A stretch of DNA of 26,815 bases. Origin: JABSOG01 sp041583135 (GTDB lineage: Bacteria; Pseudomonadota; Gammaproteobacteria; Enterobacterales; Alteromonadaceae). The notes under the pieces were generated by a model. It was not told where the DNA came from and ran no database searches. It was given only the letters and a program-made list of their open reading frames with translations. The stretch lies in the NCBI GenBank assembly GCA_041583135.1, contig JBFHGJ010000078.1:1-26815 (forward strand), in the 5' to 3' direction. Every line of letters begins with the position of its first letter. The first letter of the stretch is position 1. The translations under genes were made by a program, and so were the position numbers. Below, in pieces: positions 1 through 6,058 of this stretch.

Positions 1-47
1 GGTTTGGTGTTGGGTTGTAGTGGTGCCCGCTTCAAGCTTGGTGTTGA

Positions 48-308
48 GGCTCTCCGTAGGTGGGGTCAGAGTCTTTGATAACGGGAACGCAAGCGTTCGC
101 CAATATCAAATACTCCGACCCCGTGCGGTGTTGGGTTGGAGACATGCTTTGTTCGTGCGCCTCTTGCAGTACCAGACACGTGGGGTCGGACCATCTTCTT
201 GACTTCTCCAAGTCAAGCTAACACTAGTCAGCTTAACAACAGTCCTAAGGGTTTGATTAAAGCACTTGACCTTACAAGGAGAGGGTCTGACCCCATCTAC
301 GGAGAGCC
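48..308. mobile_element. REP/MITE-like palindromic element, non-coding
   Basis: The ends are a 23-base inverted repeat with one mismatch: 48-70 starts GGCTCTCCGTAG and 286-308 is its reverse complement. Inside are four copies of GGGGTC(A/G)GA in alternating orientation: 62 plus, up to 122 minus, 182 plus and up to 294 minus. The first pair closes a long hairpin (62-122). The second pair closes another (181-295) containing a perfect CTTGACTT/AAGTCAAG hairpin near 202-221. A GTAG tetranucleotide sits just outside the GGGGTCAGA palindrome at both ends. GTAG next to a palindrome is the layout of REP sequences mobilised by RAYT (Y1, IS200-like) transposases. There is no coding capacity for a transposase, so it would be non-autonomous. 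Family assignment is inference. Confidence 0.6.
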
Positions 309-441
309 AACATGACAAGTCTGCGAGTGTGCACCGCTATCGGTCGGAGACATGGTTTGTTCGGGTTTGGTGTTGTGGCGTAGCGGTGATTTGTTTGGGT
401 TTGGTGTTGGGTTGTAGAGGTGCTTTGTTCGGTTGTGGTGC

Positions 442-482
442 CGGGTTGTAGACATGCTTTGGTCGAGCATGTCTACAACCCG
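442..482. repeat. Perfect 17-bp inverted repeat (hairpin)
   Basis: Arms 442-458 and 466-482 (CGGGTTGTAGACATGCT and its exact complement) are separated by a 7-base loop. It begins 15 bases beyond the stop codon of the minus-strand lipoprotein gene, so in that transcript it would form a very stable 3' hairpin. No T-run follows on the minus strand, so it is not a classic intrinsic terminator. A role in 3'-end protection, or simple REP-type origin, fits better. The left arm is one copy of the repeated motif seen across 1-482. Confidence 0.75.
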
Positions 483-496
483 TTTTCTATATCAGC

Positions 497-895
497 TTAC
501 ATGCATTGTTTTGCAACGATGGCGTTGTAGGCTTTGGCGTAGTCTTTGCCTTTTTGATACCACTTTTTGTGTTCAGGTCCTTGGATCACGTCGCCCATGC
601 CATCCATATATTGAATACCACAGCTGGCTTTGGCCTTTTCTGCGACGTCGGCGGCAATACCGGGGATCATCAATCCACGGCCGCTAATGGCCATCAAGCG
701 ATAATCTTTGGCGGCAATGGCCTTTTGGGCATCTTTGTCGCTGTCTGCCGTTGCCAACCAAGCTAAGGGCTTAATGGCCTCCGGTAAGTTGGCAGCCGTT
801 GCGGCTGCCTCCTCGGCGGCTTGTTCATCGGCCTGCTTTGATTGGCCACAACTGACCAGCACTGGCAATAAACAAAGCAGCAGTTTTAATTTCAT
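497..895 (-). CDS. Small lipoprotein of unknown function
   Basis: 132 residues. The N-terminus is a lipoprotein signal: a Lys-containing start, a Leu-rich segment, then LVSC at about residues 13-16, so Cys16 would be lipidated. The next residues (GQSKQ) lack Asp at +2, which favours outer-membrane sorting. Residues 20-40 are an Ala/Glu-rich linker. The rest is a small domain with two further Cys (in KASCGIQ, and in KQC at the C-terminus) that could pair. I recognise no family. Its ATG overlaps the stop of the upstream metalloprotease gene (ATGA overlap, 892-895), so the two are translationally coupled. That suggests a partner, inhibitor or anchor for the protease, but this is inferred from position only. 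Confidence 0.8.
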   Translation of the reverse strand: MKLKLLLCLLPVLVSCGQSKQADEQAAEEAAATAANLPEAIKPLAWLATADSDKDAQKAIAAKDYRLMAISGRGLMIPGIAADVAEKAKASCGIQYMDGMGDVIQGPEHKKWYQKGKDYAKAYNAIVAKQCM

Positions 896-3777
896 GATTT
901 AAGTCCTTTTTTTCTGCGGATCATGGCCAGAGGTGCCAACAATAACGTTAAGGTCAACGGCATACTACCGCCGCCACCACCGCTGGTAGAGCCGCCAGTG
1001 TCGCCACCAGTATCCGGTGTGGTTGTTGCGGTCACTGTGATAGTGGCTGTGGCATCTGCGCTACCGCCGTTACCGTCAGATACGGTGTAACTGATGGTTT
1101 CGGTGCCAGAGAAACCGCTGGCAGGGGTGTAGTTAACGCCGGTGCTGGTGATCTCTGCCGTACCGCCGTTTGAGGTGGTTGCCGCTGAAATTGTCAGGGT
1201 GTCACCATCGACGTCTGTATCGTTGGCCAGCAAGTCAAAGGCATTGCCTGAGGTATCTTGGCCTACAGTATAGGCGTCGTCGGTCGCCACTGGGTTGTCA
1301 TTGACGGAATTTACCGTTACCGATAGGACCACTTCATTACTGTCGGCTTGGCCATCGTTGACTTTGGCCATTACTGCTAAGGTGCCATGATAATTTTCGG
1401 CAGGCATCAGTACGTTGCCATCTAAGGTGTAGTTATCGCCACCAGAGAGCATTAGTGTCATGCTACCGGCACTGCTGTCAGGGTCTGAGATAGTCAAGGC
1501 ACTTAAGTCTATGGTCAACGCGGTGTCTTCATCGGTTGAGAGTAAACCGGCTGAGGTGATCACCGGTGCGTCGTTAACGGCATTGACGGTTACACTTAAG
1601 TTGAAGGTGTTGCTGTCGTTTTGTCCGTCGTTAACTTTAACCGGCACGGTTAGGCTGCCGTTGTAGTTGGCCGCAGGTGTAACAACGTTACCCTCTACGG
1701 TGTAGTTGTCACCTGCCGATAAGGTCATGGTGAAATCGGCCGGGAAGTTATTGTCGGAATCATCGACTGTCAGGTCGGTTAGATTGACCGTGAGGCTGTT
1801 ATCTTCATCGACTGACAACTCAACTTGGCCGGTAATGGTTGGGGCGACACCTGCTACACCATTGATGGTGAAGGTGCCACCGGTGTTGACGGCATAGAAG
1901 ATGTTGTCGCTACATTTGACCATTAAACGCGCGGTGGTGGTATCAACCGATGGCACGGTAACGGTTTGGGCGCCGTCATTTGGCGTGCCGGCCAAAACGG
2001 TGGTGGTGAAGGTCTCGCCACTATCGGTTGAGAGCATAATATCGACATTGGCACAGCTGACCGGTGTCTGATCGGTATTGGCTACGTTCCATTCTACGGC
2101 AGGGGTTCCACCGTTCGACCAAGTATCACCAGCCGAAGGCGAAGTGACGGTGAATGGGCCTGCCCCGGTATTGCTGGTCACGGTCATGGTATCGCTAGTG
2201 ACATTACCTTTACCGTCACGCACCATCAGTTTAAAGACCATAGGGCGACTGGTGGTAGGATAGGTTTCACCGATGACGGTTTCGCCTTTGAGTACGTCAG
2301 ACAAACGTGGCAAATAGCGACTGGTGCTGGACGTTGGCAACCATGCTCTAAACAGTGGTCTTTCACCGTCATCGACCATGGTTTCTTTTGAGGTCGATTC
2401 AGGACCGGTATCAAACTGCTCCCAAGAATAGCTCAGTGTATCGCCCTCAGGGTCGGTGGCCGAACCATTGAGCATAAACGGTGTCGATACTGGAATGGTG
2501 TAATCACTACCGGCTTCAACCGTTGGCGCTTCGTTGTTCAGGGCTGTATTGACGCTACAGGTTGCCGAGTCGGTGATAAAGCTGGTCATCTGCTCGACAG
2601 AGTGTGAGTGGAAGAAGGCATCTGAGTTGTTTTGCAGGTTTTGATCGTCACAAATACCGGCATAGGCCATGATGGTACTACCGCTGCCCGGCTCGTAGGC
2701 ATCATCGTTCGAGCGTGTGCCGCAGTTGCCTGCGGTGCCGTTAAAGCTATGCTGGCCGCCGAATTGGTGACCGACTTCATGGGCAACGTAGTCGATAACA
2801 AAGGGGTCTGCGGTCGGTGAAGATGAGCCGGTAACACCGCCCCATTTGGCACTGTCGTTACAGACTACGCCCAAGTATGCGACGCCGCCGCCACCGGTAT
2901 TGAAGATGTGACCGATATCGTAGTTGCCGCTGCCGACATTATCTGTCATCACCGCTTCATTGGCGTTCATGTCTTCAGAGGTGTTGTCATAAGGGTCTGT
3001 GGTTGCATCGGTATAGATGATAGCGTCGTTGTCCACCAAGTTAAGTTGCACCGATAAATCAACGTTATACACTTCGTTGACTCGGTTGATGGCGGTGACG
3101 ATAGCGGCTTTGGCCAACTCTTTGGTGCCGCCGTGAAACTCGGTATATTCACCGGCTGCGGCTACCGCTATACGATAGGTTTTAAGGGTCTCGCCTGCTC
3201 GTTGGGCGCTTTGATGACGATGTTGCGATTGCGCTTTTGGCAGGTAATCGTGAGTAACGACCTGATCATAATCTGGCTTAGATTGTGGCGCCGCATCTTT
3301 TTTGTAGTAGCTGATGTGGGTGACGTTATTGCCTCTGGCCATCGGGTCGATAAAGGCTCGTTGCTGGTTGTACATGAACATGCCGTGAAAACCGTGAGGC
3401 GTAATGTCAAAACGGCCACGGTTGTCGGGGTTATCGAGTTGGTAGCCGCTAAAGGTGCGAATAGAAGGGTAGCGTTGCTCTAATGAGGTTTGGTAAACCG
3501 GTGAGTATTGCAATCTAAACAAAGCGTTGCTGCCATCTGGCATCGGCAGGCGAATATCGAATTGGGTTTGGCTTCTATTAAGCAGTAGTTGAGCCAGCTG
3601 ATCAGGTGAGGTATCGACGGCTCTAAATTGTTTAGCCAATACATTGACTTTAGCGATGTCTGCTAAGTCGCGTTTCAACTCCATATCGCGCCAGAGATCT
3701 TGCTCTGCCATGGCAGATGAACTGAGAACAGACAGCAATCCCAGCGAAAAAAGTGTATTCCAAGGTCTGTTTTTCAT
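892..3777 (-). CDS. Secreted metzincin (reprolysin-like) metalloprotease with GlyGly-CTERM tail
   Basis: 961 residues. Signal peptide 1-24 (ends AMA). Propeptide-like region about 25-195. Zinc protease domain about 197-410 with the metzincin motif HEVGHQFGGQH at 333-343 (ligands His333, His337, His343; catalytic Glu335) and a Met-turn IMAY near Met370. Ig/PKD-like segments follow (about 415-535 and 540-640). Then come two cadherin/tandem-type repeats of about 90 residues (651-735, 741-825), each ending in a VNxVNDxP-like junction, and a third repeat at 829-917 with NDTDVDGDT. The C-terminus is Gly-rich (933-937), then a hydrophobic helix (939-952) and a basic IRRKK tail. That is the GlyGly-CTERM signal cut by rhombosortase in type II secretion. 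ATG 3777 has a GAGGA site about 5 bases upstream. Substrate is unknown. Confidence 0.9.
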   Translation of the reverse strand: MKNRPWNTLFSLGLLSVLSSSAMAEQDLWRDMELKRDLADIAKVNVLAKQFRAVDTSPDQLAQLLLNRSQTQFDIRLPMPDGSNALFRLQYSPVYQTSLEQRYPSIRTFSGYQLDNPDNRGRFDITPHGFHGMFMYNQQRAFIDPMARGNNVTHISYYKKDAAPQSKPDYDQVVTHDYLPKAQSQHRHQSAQRAGETLKTYRIAVAAAGEYTEFHGGTKELAKAAIVTAINRVNEVYNVDLSVQLNLVDNDAIIYTDATTDPYDNTSEDMNANEAVMTDNVGSGNYDIGHIFNTGGGGVAYLGVVCNDSAKWGGVTGSSSPTADPFVIDYVAHEVGHQFGGQHSFNGTAGNCGTRSNDDAYEPGSGSTIMAYAGICDDQNLQNNSDAFFHSHSVEQMTSFITDSATCSVNTALNNEAPTVEAGSDYTIPVSTPFMLNGSATDPEGDTLSYSWEQFDTGPESTSKETMVDDGERPLFRAWLPTSSTSRYLPRLSDVLKGETVIGETYPTTSRPMVFKLMVRDGKGNVTSDTMTVTSNTGAGPFTVTSPSAGDTWSNGGTPAVEWNVANTDQTPVSCANVDIMLSTDSGETFTTTVLAGTPNDGAQTVTVPSVDTTTARLMVKCSDNIFYAVNTGGTFTINGVAGVAPTITGQVELSVDEDNSLTVNLTDLTVDDSDNNFPADFTMTLSAGDNYTVEGNVVTPAANYNGSLTVPVKVNDGQNDSNTFNLSVTVNAVNDAPVITSAGLLSTDEDTALTIDLSALTISDPDSSAGSMTLMLSGGDNYTLDGNVLMPAENYHGTLAVMAKVNDGQADSNEVVLSVTVNSVNDNPVATDDAYTVGQDTSGNAFDLLANDTDVDGDTLTISAATTSNGGTAEITSTGVNYTPASGFSGTETISYTVSDGNGGSADATATITVTATTTPDTGGDTGGSTSGGGGGSMPLTLTLLLAPLAMIRRKKGLKS

Positions 3778-4013
3778 ATATTCCTCGATTATTCCTAATG
3801 TATTATGATGTCTTTATGAGCAACTGTGTTTTTCAAGTGTAGGTCACAATTTCGATTTTGTTGCAAAATTTAATTTTCTCACTCGATTTGCCTGCCGACA
3901 TCTCCTTCCCCAAACCCTTGCATTACATCGAAGCTGTGCTACGGTTGTATCACTTTCGACCAGTTTTTTGTTGTCGGTTTGATAATAATCAATAGCTTAC
4001 AAGGAATATTTCG
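3778..4013. promoter_or_regulatory. Divergent intergenic region between the metzincin gene and the tandem paralogs
   Basis: The 236 bases must carry promoters for both directions. On the plus side, GATAAT at 3981-3986 is a reasonable -10, but no good -35 is present at 17 bp. AAGGA at 4001-4005 is the ribosome-binding site for the ATG at 4014. On the minus side, GAGGA (about 3782-3786) serves the protease start. A run TTTTTTG at 3964-3970 and a generally AT-rich core are seen. No clear operator palindrome was found. Confidence 0.4.
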
Positions 4014-4817
4014 ATGCCTGATCCAACTGAAAATACTCAAAACAATGCCCAGGTGATGGTGATTAATGCCGAAGATTTGCCGACTTCTACTGCCGGTACC
4101 AGTGTGCCTGCCACCAAGGAGTTTGCGGTCAATGCCACAGGTAATCTCTTTGTTGCAAGCACATTAAATGCCGGGGCCGGCGCGCAAAACGGTTTGACTG
4201 CCGAGGCGCAAAAGGCGTTTAGTCAAGTCAGTGTGTTTTTTGCGGCGATGACCAAAGCGATGAACGAGAGCGGTAAAAACCTCTATGACTTTGACGCGCT
4301 CAATAACCTTATTCAACGTTCTGGTTTGTTTGTGGCAATGACCAAATCCGATGTGCAATACAATAGCTCAAGCTTTGGCGTGACCTTTGGTAGTCAGCTG
4401 ATCCAGGCATTGTTGGGGTTAAGCGGTGATTTATCGTCGATTGCCCATTCGTTGACGTCACTGATCTCTGAGGTGGGCAAGCAAGGGTTTGCCATCAGTA
4501 ACGATAGCACTTCAAAAGTGTCAAAGGTTGGCACTGTGGTATTTGTTTGCGAGTATTTGCTTGGCGCGGTATCTATCACGCCAATCGCCATTTACGCCGA
4601 TGTGAAGTCCAACAGTGACAACTTTAAGGCCGGTCCTTGTTTTCAGGCGCAGCGCACCAAAACCAGCTGGAATCTGTCTAAAGATGTCTATTTGTTTGTG
4701 CCGCCAGAGTTTATGGACCAAGCGGTAACGATGAATCAGGCAATGGATAACCCAGATTTTGAGAAGCTGGTGCAGAAGATGGTTAACGACATCGAAGGTG
4801 GCAAGCAAGCCCAGTAG
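4014..4817 (+). CDS. Unknown protein, first of two tandem paralogs
   Basis: 267 residues, no signal peptide and no clear transmembrane helix. I do not recognise the family. A polar, Thr/Ser-rich N-terminus (1-35) precedes a body that aligns with the next gene product. Shared blocks are NATGNLFV (40-47), VSVFFAAMTKA (72-82), SGLFV (103-107), QALLGL (131-136), FVCEYLLG (177-184) and KDVYLFVPPEF (223-233). Cys179 in the FVCE block is conserved in the paralog (Cys190). The start is set by AAGGA at 4001-4005. The next gene starts 52 bases downstream on the same strand, so the pair is probably one transcript. A Gly/Ala-rich stretch (52-58) and Ser-rich middle (117-150) differ from the paralog. Cytoplasmic location is inferred from the lack of a leader. 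Confidence 0.8.
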   Translation: MPDPTENTQNNAQVMVINAEDLPTSTAGTSVPATKEFAVNATGNLFVASTLNAGAGAQNGLTAEAQKAFSQVSVFFAAMTKAMNESGKNLYDFDALNNLIQRSGLFVAMTKSDVQYNSSSFGVTFGSQLIQALLGLSGDLSSIAHSLTSLISEVGKQGFAISNDSTSKVSKVGTVVFVCEYLLGAVSITPIAIYADVKSNSDNFKAGPCFQAQRTKTSWNLSKDVYLFVPPEFMDQAVTMNQAMDNPDFEKLVQKMVNDIEGGKQAQ

Positions 4818-4869
4818 GCTTGACTAAAGTGCATTTGTTTCCTGAGATAACTAAAAAGGATACTCGCGT

Positions 4870-5745
4870 TTGAGTGACGACAATTCTACGCCTACTGCCA
4901 ACCCAGCCGGCGCATCAGCGCCGGGGCAGGGGGCCTATGAGCCTTTAACCAAGCATTATGTGTTTAATGAAACCGGCAATATTTTGCTGTGCACCACTGG
5001 CGATGGCAATGAAGACTTAGGCCAAAGCTTTAAAGAGATCTGTGGTGAAGTCAGTGTGTTTTTTGCTGCCATGACCAAGGCCATAAGCTCGGTGACCAAT
5101 CCACTGACGGGTAAACCTTACTCGATATACAACTATAAAGCGCTGAAAAAGGTGATCAACAATTCCGGTCTGTTTGTGGGTGTCAATCGCACCACCAGTA
5201 CGGTTGCTTCGGCGCAAGCGGGCGATACTTTTGCCCAAGAGTTATTGAAGTCTTTGCTTGGTCGCGACTTTGGCCAAACGCCGTTGCATTTTGCCCGAGG
5301 TCTGTTCGAATCCATCGGCAAGGAAACCCGCAACTTAACCTCGGCAGTCGAGCATTTGTTTGGCGCCAAAAGTGCGAAGCCTGCGGCTCAACCGCCGCCG
5401 AAAAACAGCGCCACCTCCGGCAATATCTTCTTTATTTGTGAATCACTACTGGGTATGCCCTTAATTAGCGCGGTGCTGGTTTATATTGAACCAGAAAATG
5501 TCGGTAAGCCATTTGATGAGATCACCAATTTGTCTCAGGCACGGCCGATTGGGCAGCGCATCAGTCGCAGTTATACCTTTACTAAAGATACCTATTTGTT
5601 TGTGGCGCCGAGTATTTTTAAGTCGCACGCCCAAGACTTAAACACCAGTAATATGCCTCAATATCAAGACTTTATCGACAAACTGGCCGAGGCACTTAAA
5701 AGCGACGATGATGGTAAGGATATCGTAGCACCCCCTCAAAGCTAA
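4870..5745 (+). CDS. Unknown protein, second of two tandem paralogs
   Basis: 291 residues from a TTG start at 4870, with AAAAAGGA at 4853-4860 in good position. No ATG lies nearby in frame. It matches the preceding product in order: FNETGNILL (32-40), VSVFFAAMTKA (61-71, identical to the paralog), NNSGLFV (97-103), LLKSLLG (125-131), FFICESLLG (187-195) and KDTYLFVAPSIF (239-250). It has an insertion near 140-182 containing a Pro/Ala-rich linker (APPP-like, 171-178), and its C-terminus is acidic (about 277-285). No signal peptide or membrane segment is evident. The duplicate has diverged well outside the shared blocks, so the copies probably do different jobs or form a heteromer. Function unknown. 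Confidence 0.8.
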   Translation: MSDDNSTPTANPAGASAPGQGAYEPLTKHYVFNETGNILLCTTGDGNEDLGQSFKEICGEVSVFFAAMTKAISSVTNPLTGKPYSIYNYKALKKVINNSGLFVGVNRTTSTVASAQAGDTFAQELLKSLLGRDFGQTPLHFARGLFESIGKETRNLTSAVEHLFGAKSAKPAAQPPPKNSATSGNIFFICESLLGMPLISAVLVYIEPENVGKPFDEITNLSQARPIGQRISRSYTFTKDTYLFVAPSIFKSHAQDLNTSNMPQYQDFIDKLAEALKSDDDGKDIVAPPQS

Positions 5746-5770
5746 CGGTCTTTGTATGTTAAATAAACAG

Positions 5771-5799
5771 TTGACAGCGTGTAGGAGATACAGTAAATT
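5771..5799 (+). promoter_or_regulatory. Sigma70-type promoter candidate P1
   Basis: A perfect -35 TTGACA (5771-5776), a 17-base spacer and a -10 TAAATT (5794-5799, 4 of 6 to consensus). Transcription would begin at about 5806, inside the first LacI-type operator, so a bound repressor would block it. A terminator-like hairpin lies only about 13 bases downstream of that start, which is odd for a productive promoter. Confidence 0.45.
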
Positions 5800-5812
5800 G
5801 AAAGCGCTTACA
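5799..5812. promoter_or_regulatory. LacI-family-type operator O1
   Basis: TGAAAGCGCTTACA is a near-perfect palindrome with the AAGCGCTT core typical of LacI-family sites. It overlaps the last base of the P1 -10 box and the expected start point, a repressing position. The cognate regulator is not encoded in this window. Confidence 0.65.
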
Positions 5813-5818
5813 TTTCTC

Positions 5819-5841
5819 GATCGCTCAGGCGATCTTTTTTT
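5819..5841 (+). terminator. Intrinsic terminator between the two operators
   Basis: A 6-bp stem GATCGC/GCGATC (5819-5824 and 5829-5834) with a TCAG loop, followed by seven T. It can end the transcript of the tandem paralog genes. Because P1 lies upstream of it, it could also act as an attenuator for a transcript running into the TonB receptor gene. Confidence 0.7.
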
Positions 5842-5851
5842 AGGTTAGGCA

Positions 5852-5865
5852 TGTAAGCGCTTACA
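5852..5865. promoter_or_regulatory. LacI-family-type operator O2
   Basis: TGTAAGCGCTTACA is a perfect 14-base palindrome with the LacI-type AAGCGCTT core. Its centre is 53 bp from that of O1, about five helical turns, which puts the two on the same DNA face and permits looping by a tetramer or cooperative binding. Confidence 0.75.
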
Positions 5866-5923
5866 TTTTCGCTTTCTTGATGGTAGTTGGCCATTTGGCT
5901 TGCCATCAATCGATGACAAAAGG

Positions 5924-5952
5924 TTGACCAAAGAACAGGCCCAGACTTTAAT
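5924..5952 (+). promoter_or_regulatory. Sigma70-type promoter candidate P2 for the TonB receptor operon
   Basis: TTGACC (5924-5929, 5 of 6), exactly 17 bases, then TTTAAT (5947-5952, 5 of 6). The start point would be near 5959, giving a leader of about 100 bases before the ATG at 6059. It lies downstream of the terminator, so it is the simplest promoter for the operon. Operator O2 is about 60 bp upstream of the -35 box, so simple repression by O2 alone would be unusual. Confidence 0.5.
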
Positions 5953-6001
5953 TGTCTGTGGTGATGTCAACGGCGCTGGCGTATGAGTCGGGCCTGTTCT
6001 T
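5931..6001. repeat. Perfect 12-bp inverted repeat around the P2 -10 box
   Basis: AAGAACAGGCCC (5931-5942) and GGGCCTGTTCTT (5990-6001) are exact complements 47 bases apart. A nested CAGAC/GTCTG hairpin (about 5942-5958) surrounds the -10 box. The left arm lies in the P2 spacer, so the full stem could not form in a transcript starting at P2, but it could form in one started upstream at P1. It could be a cruciform, a regulator site pair, or the relic of a small palindromic element. Confidence 0.6.
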
Positions 6002-6058
6002 CGGTTTGCATAAAGATAAGAATTCAACCATATAGGTTATGTTGCGGGGGCAGATGCA

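Larger units (their letters stand above)
1..482. repeat. Gene-poor region with degenerate copies of a GT-rich motif
   Basis: I see no convincing gene here. The sequence carries several imperfect copies of a motif close to GGGTTGTAGACATGCTTTG. They lie near 8-20, 128-147, 342-358, 396-428 and 440-460, and the last copy forms one arm of a perfect palindrome (442-482). Phrases such as GGTTTGGTGTTGGGTTGTAG occur at both 1-20 and about 399-418. The short open frames across it have no recognisable protein features and follow the repeats. This looks like dispersed intergenic repeat DNA interrupted by a palindromic element (48-308). The left boundary is the window edge, so more copies may lie outside. 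Confidence 0.6.

Noticed and set aside
3133..3483. 116-codon open frame opposite the metzincin gene
   Set aside because: It is antisense to a well-supported coding region and has no family features.
5867..5986. Protein-like open frame in the receptor leader (...IDDKRLTKEQAQTLIVCGDVNGAGV)
   Set aside because: No usable start codon or ribosome-binding site, and it overlaps the P2 promoter and inverted repeat. It might be a remnant of a lost gene, but this cannot be shown.
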